Shown here in pieces: positions 1 through 6,650 of a DNA stretch of 11,436 nt (position 1 is the stretch's first letter; each line of letters starts with the position of its first letter). The stretch comes from Bacteroidales bacterium. GTDB lineage: Bacteria; Bacteroidota; Bacteroidia; Bacteroidales; Muribaculaceae. The notes under the pieces are model-generated. The model was not told where the DNA came from, did not search any database, and worked only from the letters and a program-made list of their open reading frames with translations. Both the position numbers and the translations under genes were made by a program. The stretch is from positions 1-11,436 of the forward strand of contig SFMJ01000094.1 in the NCBI GenBank assembly GCA_004553095.1, in the 5' to 3' direction.

Positions 1-43
1 ACCCTTTGTGATTCAATTGTTACTCCATTTAAGAGAATATAAA

Positions 44-58
44 TAAGAGAGGCTCTTA
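44..58. other. Small inverted repeat in leader region
   Basis: TAAGAG (44-49) and CTCTTA (53-58) are perfect reverse complements separated by AGG. The repeat lies about 60 bases before the start codon at 116. It could be a short hairpin in the 5' leader of the downstream gene or the tail of an upstream gene's terminator, but no T-run follows it. The rest of 1-115 is AT-rich and shows no complete TTTG/TAnnTTTG promoter pair that I could identify. Confidence 0.3.
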
Positions 59-115
59 CGCCAAAAATTAACGCGAGAAGATCAAAAGAGATTAACCAAT
101 AAAATTAACACATCT

Positions 116-2680
116 ATGAAGAACGGAAGTAAACTTCGAATAGGCTCGGCAGTGGTGCTGCTGGGTCTGTCTGCATTGATGTATTCTCCACCCGCCGAGG
201 CACAGTTTCTGAAGAAACTTACCAAGGGCTTGGAGAAGGTGAACAAGGCATTAGACAAAGTCACCAACACCAAAGATCAGAAAACTGATAAAAAATCGGA
301 TCAAAAGGCTGCGACCGGCAGTCTGATTGCCTCGAATCAGGGGCAATCCACCTCTACCCCGGAGATAAAGATACCCGACCAATATATCCAGCCCTATCTC
401 ACAGACACCACGCGCTTTGTGAAGATCAACCCCGACATCAGTTACTACACACTCTGCAATTCCATAACGGAAGTTTCGGAGGGAGTCTTCGGCATAACAC
501 ATTTAGGGAATTGGTCGTTTTACGACGCCGAGACCGGAGAATTGCTCTATTCCGACATAGGGAAGACAGCGAATCGCAACCAACCCATCTTCAATGGGGG
601 CGCCGCCGTGGTGAAGACTCAGAACGGACATCGCATCCTCTATGCCGACGGGCGCGTGAAGGAATTGGATAAATCATTTGCCGAGGTCGAAGACTTCGTA
701 GATGGAGTGAGCATGGTCAAGACATTCGATGCCAAATACAATTCGACAGCATATTACATAGACATCAACGGAGAGAAGATCTATCCGGCATTGACCCGCA
801 CCGGCACGATGACTCGTCCGGTTTCGACGTATGAAGTGCGCCATCTACGCAACAATCGCCGCGCCGTCTATATGGATGGTAAATGGGGTTACATCGATTC
901 GAACGGGAAGATTGTGATCCCCTGTAAATATAACAAAGTAGCCGACTTCTCCGAGGGGCACGCCTGGGTTTGCGTTCAAGATGGTTCGGAATACAAAGTC
1001 GGGATGATCGATGAGACCGGCAACTACACCATCTCGCCACAATACAAATGGCACAACATGGATATTAGCGAGGCTGTGTTCGGACCGATGCAAGAAGGCA
1101 TAGCTCGGATCTCTCAACGCGAAGAACCCTTGCGCTATGTCACCGCCACCGGGCAAGTATTAGGAGAAATTGCCGATAGCGAAGGCACAGACTTCGTGAA
1201 TGGACATGCCTTCATCACCTCCACCTCCGGCACATTCACCACGAAACTTCTGGTCATCGATCGAGAGATGAACGTCGTCAGAATACTCGACAACAGCCGA
1301 GGAACATTCAACAGCTTCAGCAAGGACTATCCACACTTCACATATAATGGTTTGGCAGTGGTGGACCATAATACTAAGGTGATCAACAACAATGGCGATG
1401 TAGTGATAGCCATACCTAACAAGACGGGGTATGAGCTATCGCTCAACGAGATAAAGAATGGCTACGCCTACGCCGAGGCTACCTACAACAAGCAGACCAT
1501 CCGAGGGATCATGCGCGCCGACGGCTCCTTCTCAGTGGTGTTCGGCAAGAGTAAAGAAGAGAACAACTGGAAAGATCCCAATATACCATTCGAACCTAAG
1601 CCATATATTAGAGATCCGAGAGAGCCGAGAGATCCGGAGCATGACGAGCCACGCGGTCCGGAGTATACTCCCTCCCCGCTCTACACGGTGAAAGTTGCAG
1701 CCAATCCTCCGGAGGGTGGCAGTGTGTCGGGAGGAGGTAAGGCCGCCTACGGCAAGGAGGTTAGCGCCACAGCCACAGCCGCCGAAGAGTGGAAATTCTC
1801 ATCATGGGATGCTCCGGCACGCAGCTACACCCTCGAGCCGGGCAAATTCAAGGTGTTCGAAGATATGACCGTGACAGCCAACTTCATCAAGAAAGATGAT
1901 GTGAAGCCGACACCCGACGGGGCATGGGAAGGAGACTTCCTCTTCCGCTTCTACACCACCGGTTCGGCATTTACCGACGCCTATTCAGAAGAAGCAAACA
2001 TCGTGGAGAATATCCCTGTATATCTTGAGATGAGTTCGAAGAAAGATATTGACACTCCGATGGGTAAGAAATATGGCTACATGACGCTGATGATCGATCC
2101 GGAGAAACAATATGTGAAAACCGAGAATCGCAACACCTCGGGAGGGAGCACCTGCAACATGTTCTACGTGCCGATGACCATCGAAGGGATGATCGAGCAA
2201 GATGGAGAAAAATACCTCTTAATGCAGGGAGGCGACCTGAAGTTGGCGAATATAACCGTGCTTCCGGGAGAGAAAGATGGAGGCATCAACGCCCTGATGG
2301 CCAACATTATGTTGCGTCTCTTCGGCGACGACTTCTCGCTTGGCACAGCCACCTATCTGCTGAAATATGAAGAGAAAGATGGCAAAGTCACCCTTGGCAA
2401 CATGAAGCGATTCCACTCCGACTATGGATGGCTCGCCGCCGGCGACGACCGCTTCAACAAACTCTTCGTGTCGGGAGCAATGTGGGGAGTAAATTCCGGA
2501 TTACCTGCCGATTACTTCCAAGGCATAGAGCTTGGACCCAAGCCGAAGCGCAACGATATCCAATGGTATCCGCCCAAATCGTGGGTCCACAGCGATGAAG
2601 AATTCCTGGATCTCAGATCAAGATGGGAGAAAGCATACTCTAACTTCTTGAACGAATACTTCCAATTCTGGGATAAATAG
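116..2680 (+). CDS. Secreted WG-repeat protein with InlB-like repeat
   Basis: An 854-residue protein of unknown function, probably exported. Residues 1-29 form a signal peptide (basic start, hydrophobic VVLLGLSALM, likely cleavage after AEA). A Lys-rich stretch follows at about 33-64. Residues 120-480 carry degenerate WG (KWG) repeats; the clearest is GKWGYIDSNGKIVIPCKY at about 256-272, followed by VGMIDETGNYTISPQY. A Pro/Arg/Asp/Glu-rich linker (about 490-520) leads to an InlB-type B-repeat-like unit at about 522-590 (YTVKVAANPPEGGSVSGGG, then SSWDAP and MTVTANF). The remainder, about 602-854, starts GAWEGDFLFRF and matches nothing I recognise. WG and InlB-like repeats usually serve binding or surface display; the ligand cannot be read here. 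There is no T9SS sorting domain or lipobox. The leader is A-rich with no Shine-Dalgarno, which is normal in this phylum. The gene stands alone and converges on the peroxide cluster. Confidence 0.85.
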   Translation: MKNGSKLRIGSAVVLLGLSALMYSPPAEAQFLKKLTKGLEKVNKALDKVTNTKDQKTDKKSDQKAATGSLIASNQGQSTSTPEIKIPDQYIQPYLTDTTRFVKINPDISYYTLCNSITEVSEGVFGITHLGNWSFYDAETGELLYSDIGKTANRNQPIFNGGAAVVKTQNGHRILYADGRVKELDKSFAEVEDFVDGVSMVKTFDAKYNSTAYYIDINGEKIYPALTRTGTMTRPVSTYEVRHLRNNRRAVYMDGKWGYIDSNGKIVIPCKYNKVADFSEGHAWVCVQDGSEYKVGMIDETGNYTISPQYKWHNMDISEAVFGPMQEGIARISQREEPLRYVTATGQVLGEIADSEGTDFVNGHAFITSTSGTFTTKLLVIDREMNVVRILDNSRGTFNSFSKDYPHFTYNGLAVVDHNTKVINNNGDVVIAIPNKTGYELSLNEIKNGYAYAEATYNKQTIRGIMRADGSFSVVFGKSKEENNWKDPNIPFEPKPYIRDPREPRDPEHDEPRGPEYTPSPLYTVKVAANPPEGGSVSGGGKAAYGKEVSATATAAEEWKFSSWDAPARSYTLEPGKFKVFEDMTVTANFIKKDDVKPTPDGAWEGDFLFRFYTTGSAFTDAYSEEANIVENIPVYLEMSSKKDIDTPMGKKYGYMTLMIDPEKQYVKTENRNTSGGSTCNMFYVPMTIEGMIEQDGEKYLLMQGGDLKLANITVLPGEKDGGINALMANIMLRLFGDDFSLGTATYLLKYEEKDGKVTLGNMKRFHSDYGWLAAGDDRFNKLFVSGAMWGVNSGLPADYFQGIELGPKPKRNDIQWYPPKSWVHSDEEFLDLRSRWEKAYSNFLNEYFQFWDK

Positions 2681-2708
2681 CAGACATCTGCACAACAGGG
2701 AAAAAATG

Positions 2709-2740
2709 AGGAGGCGTCTTCGGTGAAGAAGGCGCCTCCT
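2709..2740 (-). terminator. Intrinsic terminator of the peroxide-stress cluster
   Basis: AGGAGGCG (2709-2716) pairs with CGCCTCCT (2733-2740), and TCTTC with GAAGA pairs inside with a small bulge. Read leftward, the hairpin is followed by a run of six T (A at 2701-2706 on the given strand) and lies 36 bases after the stop of the flavin reductase-rubredoxin gene. On the rightward strand no T-run follows, so it is mainly a terminator for leftward transcription. The stem could still help to end the converging WG-repeat gene. Confidence 0.75.
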
Positions 2741-2775
2741 TAGGTTGTAGAGATATCTCGGAATGGAATGCACTC

Positions 2776-3429
2776 TTACTTAATCTCCTTGAAATGAGAT
2801 CGGTCGACTTTGCATACCGGGCATCGGTAATCGTCGGGGAGATCGCCCTCGACAGTAGCTATGTAACCGCAGACGTCGCAAACAAAACGGCGCTTTGCAA
2901 CTGGAGCAACCTCCTCAGTCTTGACCTCCTCTTCGGGGCGATAGGTCGGAGCGTTCTTGGGAGCTTTTCCTTTGATTACGTTGTGATAATAGGCGTAGGT
3001 CATGGGAGAGCCTTCACCCTTGAGGGTGTCGCAGAGTCTGCCGACCACGAGTACATGAGTTCCGCAATCGACGAACTCGATGGCTTGAGCCACGAGTCGT
3101 CCGGCGAAGTTGCCCTTCACGATAGGCATACCATCGAGAGTGTCGTAACCGAACTCGGCATACTTATCGGTGTCGCGGCTTGAGAAGAAGCCGAACTTGC
3201 CGATGAGAGCGGGGTCAGAATCTTCCGATAAGATCGAGAGTGAGAACTTACCGGACTGTTTGATCACATCGAGGGTATAATTATTTTTATTCAGAGAGAT
3301 CACCACTTTGGGATCTTCGTTGGTGACCTGGAAGCAGGTGTTGATGATACATCCTACAGGTCTGTCGCCCTCCATTGCACCTACTACATATAGGCCATAC
3401 GAGAGGTTGTATAACACGGTTAAGTCCAT
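2776..3429 (-). CDS. Flavin reductase-rubredoxin fusion (Hrb-like)
   Basis: A 217-residue cytoplasmic electron carrier. Residues 1 to about 155 resemble the FMN-binding split-barrel flavin reductase family (YGLYVVGAMEGDRPVGCIINT near the start; FAGRLVAQAIEFVDCGTHVLVVGR in the middle). A Glu/Pro/Ala linker leads to a C-terminal rubredoxin-like domain with Cys184-x2-Cys187 and Cys203-x2-Cys206. The same order of domains occurs in high-molecular-weight rubredoxin (Hrb) of anaerobes, which passes electrons from NAD(P)H to oxygen- or peroxide-reducing partners. Here the natural partner is the rubrerythrin encoded 36 bases upstream, which I infer from context. The ATG at 3429 is chosen because AGGAG (3440-3436) lies six bases before it; the in-frame GTG at 3432 is too close to that site. 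The gene is the last of the cluster and ends just before a strong terminator. Confidence 0.9.
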   Translation of the reverse strand: MDLTVLYNLSYGLYVVGAMEGDRPVGCIINTCFQVTNEDPKVVISLNKNNYTLDVIKQSGKFSLSILSEDSDPALIGKFGFFSSRDTDKYAEFGYDTLDGMPIVKGNFAGRLVAQAIEFVDCGTHVLVVGRLCDTLKGEGSPMTYAYYHNVIKGKAPKNAPTYRPEEEVKTEEVAPVAKRRFVCDVCGYIATVEGDLPDDYRCPVCKVDRSHFKEIK

Positions 3430-3465
3430 CACATTCTCCTTTCTTTTAAGAGTTGGGTTATAGGA

Positions 3466-4008
3466 TTAGAAATTTTCAGCTTTGATTTCGAAGAAGCTCT
3501 TCGGGTGAGCGCACACGGGGCAAACTTCGGGAGCCTTCTTACCGACGACGATATGACCGCAGTTGCGGCAGAGCCAGATACGGTCGTCATCGCGCGAGAA
3601 CACGATACCCTCCTCGATGTTTTGGAGCAGGCGGCGATAACGCTCCTCGTGGTGACGCTCGATTGCAGCGACAGCGCGGAAGCGGAAAGCGATCTCATCG
3701 AAGCCCTCTTCTTCAGCCTCTTTCGCCATACGGTCGTACATGTCGGTCCACTCATAGTTTTCGCCATCGGCAGCATCCTTGAGATTGGTCATAGTGTCGG
3801 GCACTTCGCCGTCGTGGAGATACTTGAACCAGAGTTTGGCATGCTCCTTCTCATTGTTGGCAGTCTCCTCGAAGAGGGCAGCGATTTGCTGATAGCCATC
3901 CTTGCGAGCCTTGGAGGCATAGTAAGAATACTTGTTGCGTGCTTGAGACTCACCGGAGAAAGCCTCCATGAGGTTCTTCTCAGTCTTGGTTCCTTTTAAA
4001 CTTTTCAT
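3466..4008 (-). CDS. rbr: Rubrerythrin
   Basis: A 180-residue cytoplasmic non-haem iron peroxidase that reduces hydrogen peroxide to water in anaerobes. The di-iron four-helix domain carries the expected ligands: Glu20 (SGESQA), Glu53 and His56 (EKEHAK), Glu97 and Glu100 (KEAEEEGF), and Glu117 with His120 (ERHHEERY). The C-terminal rubredoxin-like domain has Cys147-x2-Cys150 and Cys163-x2-Cys166. Length and domain order are those of classical rubrerythrin, and no key residue is missing. It lies between the PerR-type repressor (98-base gap) and the flavin reductase-rubredoxin gene (36-base gap), so co-transcription and peroxide induction are likely. No Shine-Dalgarno is seen before the ATG at 4008. 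The 98-base gap could hold an extra promoter or operator (see 4026-4040) and a small hairpin at 4089-4102. Confidence 0.96.
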   Translation of the reverse strand: MKSLKGTKTEKNLMEAFSGESQARNKYSYYASKARKDGYQQIAALFEETANNEKEHAKLWFKYLHDGEVPDTMTNLKDAADGENYEWTDMYDRMAKEAEEEGFDEIAFRFRAVAAIERHHEERYRRLLQNIEEGIVFSRDDDRIWLCRNCGHIVVGKKAPEVCPVCAHPKSFFEIKAENF

Positions 4009-4025
4009 TGTTTAGCAGATTTAGA

Positions 4026-4040
4026 TGATTAATATTATAA
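4026..4040 (-). promoter_or_regulatory. Possible PerR-like box upstream of rubrerythrin
   Basis: Read leftward, TTATAATATTAATCA agrees at 11 of 14 defined positions with the Bacillus subtilis Per box (TTATAAT-N-ATTATAA). It sits about 20-30 bases before the rubrerythrin start codon. The left half matches fully, the right half only 4 of 7. A TTTG (4053-4056) lies upstream, but I see no good TAnnTTTG partner. The region is very AT-rich, so a chance match is quite possible. Confidence 0.25.
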
Positions 4041-4106
4041 GAATTAAAGAGTCAAAATAGTTCACTTCCGCCACCGATTTTTCACTTTAGAGCGAACGCT
4101 CTTAGC

Positions 4107-4544
4107 TCAGTCTGAGGCGAGGCACTGATCGCAGACGCCACTGACATAGATATCATAGCCGGTGACCTTCATGGAGTGAAGCAACGGGATGTCAGCCCGC
4201 GGCGGGAGAGGGAAATCGATGATTCTGCCACACTTGGCACATCTGAAATGCCCATGCTCGCAACACTCGGCGATGTCATATCGGATATTGACAGGGTCGA
4301 TGTTCACCTCCCTCAGAAGGGCCACTTCGGTGAGCGACTTCAGAGTGGAATATATGGTGGTGAGCGACAAGGTCGGGAATCTATCGATCAGAGCATCGCG
4401 GATGGTAGCAGCATCAGGATGATTTTGATGTTGCCACACATACTCATATACCGCCAGACGCTGCGGCGTAGGCTTAATACCCTTATCTATCAGTTTATCA
4501 ACAAGAAGCGGGATGATATTATCCTTATTGCAATGAATATCCAT
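4107..4544 (-). CDS. perR: Fur-family repressor, PerR type
   Basis: A 145-residue metal-dependent transcription repressor. The N-terminal winged helix-turn-helix (about 15-82) includes GIKPTPQRLAVYEYV and the recognition helix LSLTTIYSTLKSL. The C-terminal dimerisation domain has HGHFRCAKCG and GVCDQC, giving the structural zinc site Cys102, Cys105, Cys138, Cys141. The regulatory site matches the PerR pattern: His42, Asp90 (RYD), His97, His99 and Asp110. The Asp at the last position, where Fur proteins usually have Glu, favours peroxide sensing (PerR) over iron-sensing Fur; the metal-bound His residues would be the oxidised ones. The genes that follow, rubrerythrin and a rubredoxin fusion, fit that role. 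Its own promoter contains a Fur-family-like palindrome (4579-4591), suggesting autoregulation. No Shine-Dalgarno is visible before the ATG at 4544. Confidence 0.88.
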   Translation of the reverse strand: MDIHCNKDNIIPLLVDKLIDKGIKPTPQRLAVYEYVWQHQNHPDAATIRDALIDRFPTLSLTTIYSTLKSLTEVALLREVNIDPVNIRYDIAECCEHGHFRCAKCGRIIDFPLPPRADIPLLHSMKVTGYDIYVSGVCDQCLASD

Positions 4545-4578
4545 AACGAACGATGTTAAACTATATTCATATCACATC

Positions 4579-4591
4579 TGTAATAATTACA
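4579..4591. promoter_or_regulatory. Perfect palindrome, candidate PerR operator
   Basis: TGTAATAATTACA is an exact 6-1-6 inverted repeat. Extended to 15 bases (4578-4592) it agrees with the B. subtilis Per box at 11 of 14 defined positions. It overlaps the 3' end of the predicted -7 element and the expected transcription start of perR, a position where a bound repressor would block transcription. The palindrome is observed; binding by the PerR-type protein is inferred. Confidence 0.6.
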
Positions 4592-4621
4592 AATTTAATA
4601 CAATAACTTGAAATTTCCAAA
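4590..4621 (-). promoter_or_regulatory. Bacteroidetes-type promoter of perR
   Basis: Read leftward, TTTG (4621-4618) is followed after 20 bases by TAAATTTG (4597-4590), which fits the phylum's TAnnTTTG -7 element exactly. Transcription would begin near 4584, giving a leader of about 40 bases before the ATG at 4544. The stretch 4621-4723 upstream is AT-rich and shows no other feature. Confidence 0.6.
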
Positions 4622-4723
4622 TATTCCAACAAAAAAATAGATAAAAATGGTCTTAGAGCTCAGGTATCTTATCGAGACTCTAAACTTGGAAGTCACGAAA
4701 CCTTATAGAATTTTTGGGGAATG

Positions 4724-4756
4724 AAAAATCGCGGCAGCCAGCGACCGCCGCGATTT
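4724..4756 (-). terminator. Intrinsic terminator of the T9SS cargo gene
   Basis: AAATCGCGGC (4726-4735) and GCCGCGATTT (4747-4756) form a perfect 10-bp stem with an 11-base loop. Read leftward, the stem runs into five T (A at 4724-4728). It lies 75 bases after the stop codon of the cargo gene and about 100 bases before the perR promoter, so it separates the two transcription units. Confidence 0.85.
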
Positions 4757-4830
4757 ATCGATTATGACATGTCAAGATCTTGCTCAAAATATTGCCGATG
4801 TCCCATACAGTGACAAACGGGCAAAGAATA

Positions 4831-6636
4831 TCAGTTTTTAATCATGCGAAGGGTCGTTGCCTTGCCGTCGTTCAGCACCACATTGACCAGATAGAGTCCC
4901 GAACCAAGGCCGGAGGTGTCAATGCCGTCGCTGAAGTCGCGGTATGTCCCACAGAGTGTTCCCGACGTGCTGAAGATGTTGATTTCCCTTACCGTCAACG
5001 GGTCGTTGACATAGATTACATCGGTGAACGGATTGGGCGACAGCGTTACCAGCCCGTCAGCCGCGATGCCGTCTATTCCGCTATTCACTTTCGAGACAGT
5101 GCCGCTCATGATTGCCGGCGCATCGGCGTCGGCATATGCCGCCACGACGGCATAGCGGTAATCGCCTTCGTCAAGAGTCGAAAATGTCTTGTCAAGATGC
5201 GAGTTTTCGGATGTCGAGGCGATCTGCGTCCAGTCGGCGACATTGGCTCCATCGGCAAAACGGTATACCTTGTAATCGGCTGCGGGGCGAGAGATGCCCA
5301 GCCGGCCGGCGTTGGTCGGTGCCTTGGTGGATTCGCCGAGATTCTCGCCGTATGCGCGGAGCATCACGTGAACTCTCTTGAAGTTTGACATCGGGAATAT
5401 GCCCCATTCGTAGTTATCGCCCGCGTAGAAGCACTGGCCCTCCTCGAAGGGGTATTCCTCGGTAGGCTCGGTTATGCCGATGCCGAGGAACCCGTCGCAG
5501 CTCACGGCAATCATGAATCCGTCGGCTTCGACGGGATTGCCGAGCACGTGGGTGGACCAGGCATTGTCGGTGAAGTCGACGCCGCGTGCCACATAAAGGA
5601 TATTATTCACGTCAGGGTTGCCTTCGGCGTCAAGGCCGAAGATGAAGACGTTGAAGTTGCCGTGCCAGCCATACTGGTCGGTCGTGTACCAGCTGATTTC
5701 CTTGATCCTGGCATGGTTGTGGAACACCGACGCCACGATCACGTTGCTCTGGCCGTGCGCCCAGCCGATGTAGTCTGACGGGACACCGGAGTCATACGAG
5801 AATTCTGGCATAGGAGAATCCCAGGATACGTTCACATCGTCGCCTATCTTCATGGCGCCGACATTATGGACGCGAAGAGGCTTGTCGGCAAGCTCCCAGT
5901 TCTTCTCCACGTCGGCCTCTACCTCAAGATCCGCAGTCTGCGCGATGAAGAAGTCGCTCGATACGCGTATCGAATATCCTGCTCCCGTGTCGGAGCAAAC
6001 TCCTGCGATCTCGTAGCGGCCCTCGTCATTGCTGTATGTCTTGAAGTCATCGTAACCCTTGAGGACTACCTTCACGCCCTCGACGGGCTCACCCGTAGCC
6101 TTTGAGACGATGGTGCCCGCGAGCGTGTGACGCGGCAGCGCAACGAGAGTGAGGTCATATTCGGTATTCGCGTCCTTAGCCACGGCTTTGGCATCGGATG
6201 TCAGCGAATAGTAGCCATGTTTCGAGACTTCAAGAGCGACATCGCCAGTGGCGACCGTGGGAAGCGTGAATGACCCAGTCGCATCAGTGACCGCGCTGAG
6301 CTGAGTGCCGGCCACCTTGACAAGCGCGCCTTCCACTGCTCCCTCGGCGTCGGCAACCTTGCCCGATACCGAGCCTGCCTCGGCGGCAACCATATTGAAG
6401 CGGATTTCGGGATATACGGCGGCGGTTGTCGGTGTCGCTTCGCCGAGGGCTCCCGACTTGAAGGCAGAGACATTGATTGATCGTTTTGTATCCTTGTCGA
6501 GAGTTTCACGAATCATGAAATATTTGCCCAAGACAAACTCCTTGCCATATTTCCTGGCCATGATAACGATGTTCCCTCCTTTGTATTCATAGGGGGCGTC
6601 GAATGGAATCACAAGGTCATTCATACCCTCCTTCAT
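4831..6636 (-). CDS. C-terminal half of T9SS cargo protein (frameshifted)
   Basis: A 601-residue reading frame that starts in mid-domain and has no signal peptide. Residues 1-40 (KEGMNDLVIPFDAPYEYKGG) look like the continuation of the beta-sandwich at the end of the upstream frame. Two carboxypeptidase-regulatory-like beta domains follow at about 88-165 and 168-250 (SGKVADAEGAVEGALVKVAG; TIVSKATGEPVEGVKVVLKG). Then come a beta-rich segment (about 265-430), a fibronectin-III-like segment (about 440-515) and a T9SS type A sorting domain (about 525-601: LSPNPFTDVIYV, INIFSTSGTLC, GLYLVNVVLNDGK, MIKN). T9SS clients must first cross the inner membrane by Sec, so this piece alone should not be exported. 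The ATG at 6636 overlaps the previous stop as ATGA, so translational coupling is a formal alternative. I favour one gene broken by a frameshift. Confidence 0.75.
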   Translation of the reverse strand: MKEGMNDLVIPFDAPYEYKGGNIVIMARKYGKEFVLGKYFMIRETLDKDTKRSINVSAFKSGALGEATPTTAAVYPEIRFNMVAAEAGSVSGKVADAEGAVEGALVKVAGTQLSAVTDATGSFTLPTVATGDVALEVSKHGYYSLTSDAKAVAKDANTEYDLTLVALPRHTLAGTIVSKATGEPVEGVKVVLKGYDDFKTYSNDEGRYEIAGVCSDTGAGYSIRVSSDFFIAQTADLEVEADVEKNWELADKPLRVHNVGAMKIGDDVNVSWDSPMPEFSYDSGVPSDYIGWAHGQSNVIVASVFHNHARIKEISWYTTDQYGWHGNFNVFIFGLDAEGNPDVNNILYVARGVDFTDNAWSTHVLGNPVEADGFMIAVSCDGFLGIGITEPTEEYPFEEGQCFYAGDNYEWGIFPMSNFKRVHVMLRAYGENLGESTKAPTNAGRLGISRPAADYKVYRFADGANVADWTQIASTSENSHLDKTFSTLDEGDYRYAVVAAYADADAPAIMSGTVSKVNSGIDGIAADGLVTLSPNPFTDVIYVNDPLTVREINIFSTSGTLCGTYRDFSDGIDTSGLGSGLYLVNVVLNDGKATTLRMIKN

Positions 6637-6650
6637 ATAGAGAGGGCCGT
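6633..6650 (-). other. Probable frameshift junction within the cargo gene
   Basis: Read leftward, the junction is ACGGCCCTCTCTATATGA. The first frame reads T-A-L-S-I-stop; the second frame reads G-P-L-Y-M-K-E-G across the same bases. Joining them needs a net +2 skip or -1 step, that is, two extra bases or one (modulo three) missing base. The short CT and AT repeats here are a plausible slippage spot. No classical X-XXY-YYZ slippery heptamer is present, which argues against programmed frameshifting. Confidence 0.65.

Noticed and set aside
2794..3183. Open frame antisense to the flavin reductase-rubredoxin gene
   Set aside because: Antisense shadow; it has no signal peptide or domain and covers the conserved Cys codons of the real gene.
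3505..3999. Long open frame antisense to rubrerythrin (164 codons)
   Set aside because: It lies wholly opposite a well-conserved gene, has no recognisable motif, and is explained by codon bias of the opposite strand.
4780..5388. 202-codon open frame opposite the T9SS sorting domain
   Set aside because: It starts within the terminator-proximal spacer and overlaps a clear sorting domain; the translation looks random and Arg/Cys-rich.
6633..6636. Two separate, translationally coupled genes joined by ATGA
   Set aside because: The second product would start in mid-domain without a signal peptide yet carry an export sorting domain. Kept only as an alternative.
6633..6650. Programmed ribosomal frameshift
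   Set aside because: No slippery heptamer, no internal Shine-Dalgarno at suitable spacing and no obvious downstream pseudoknot.
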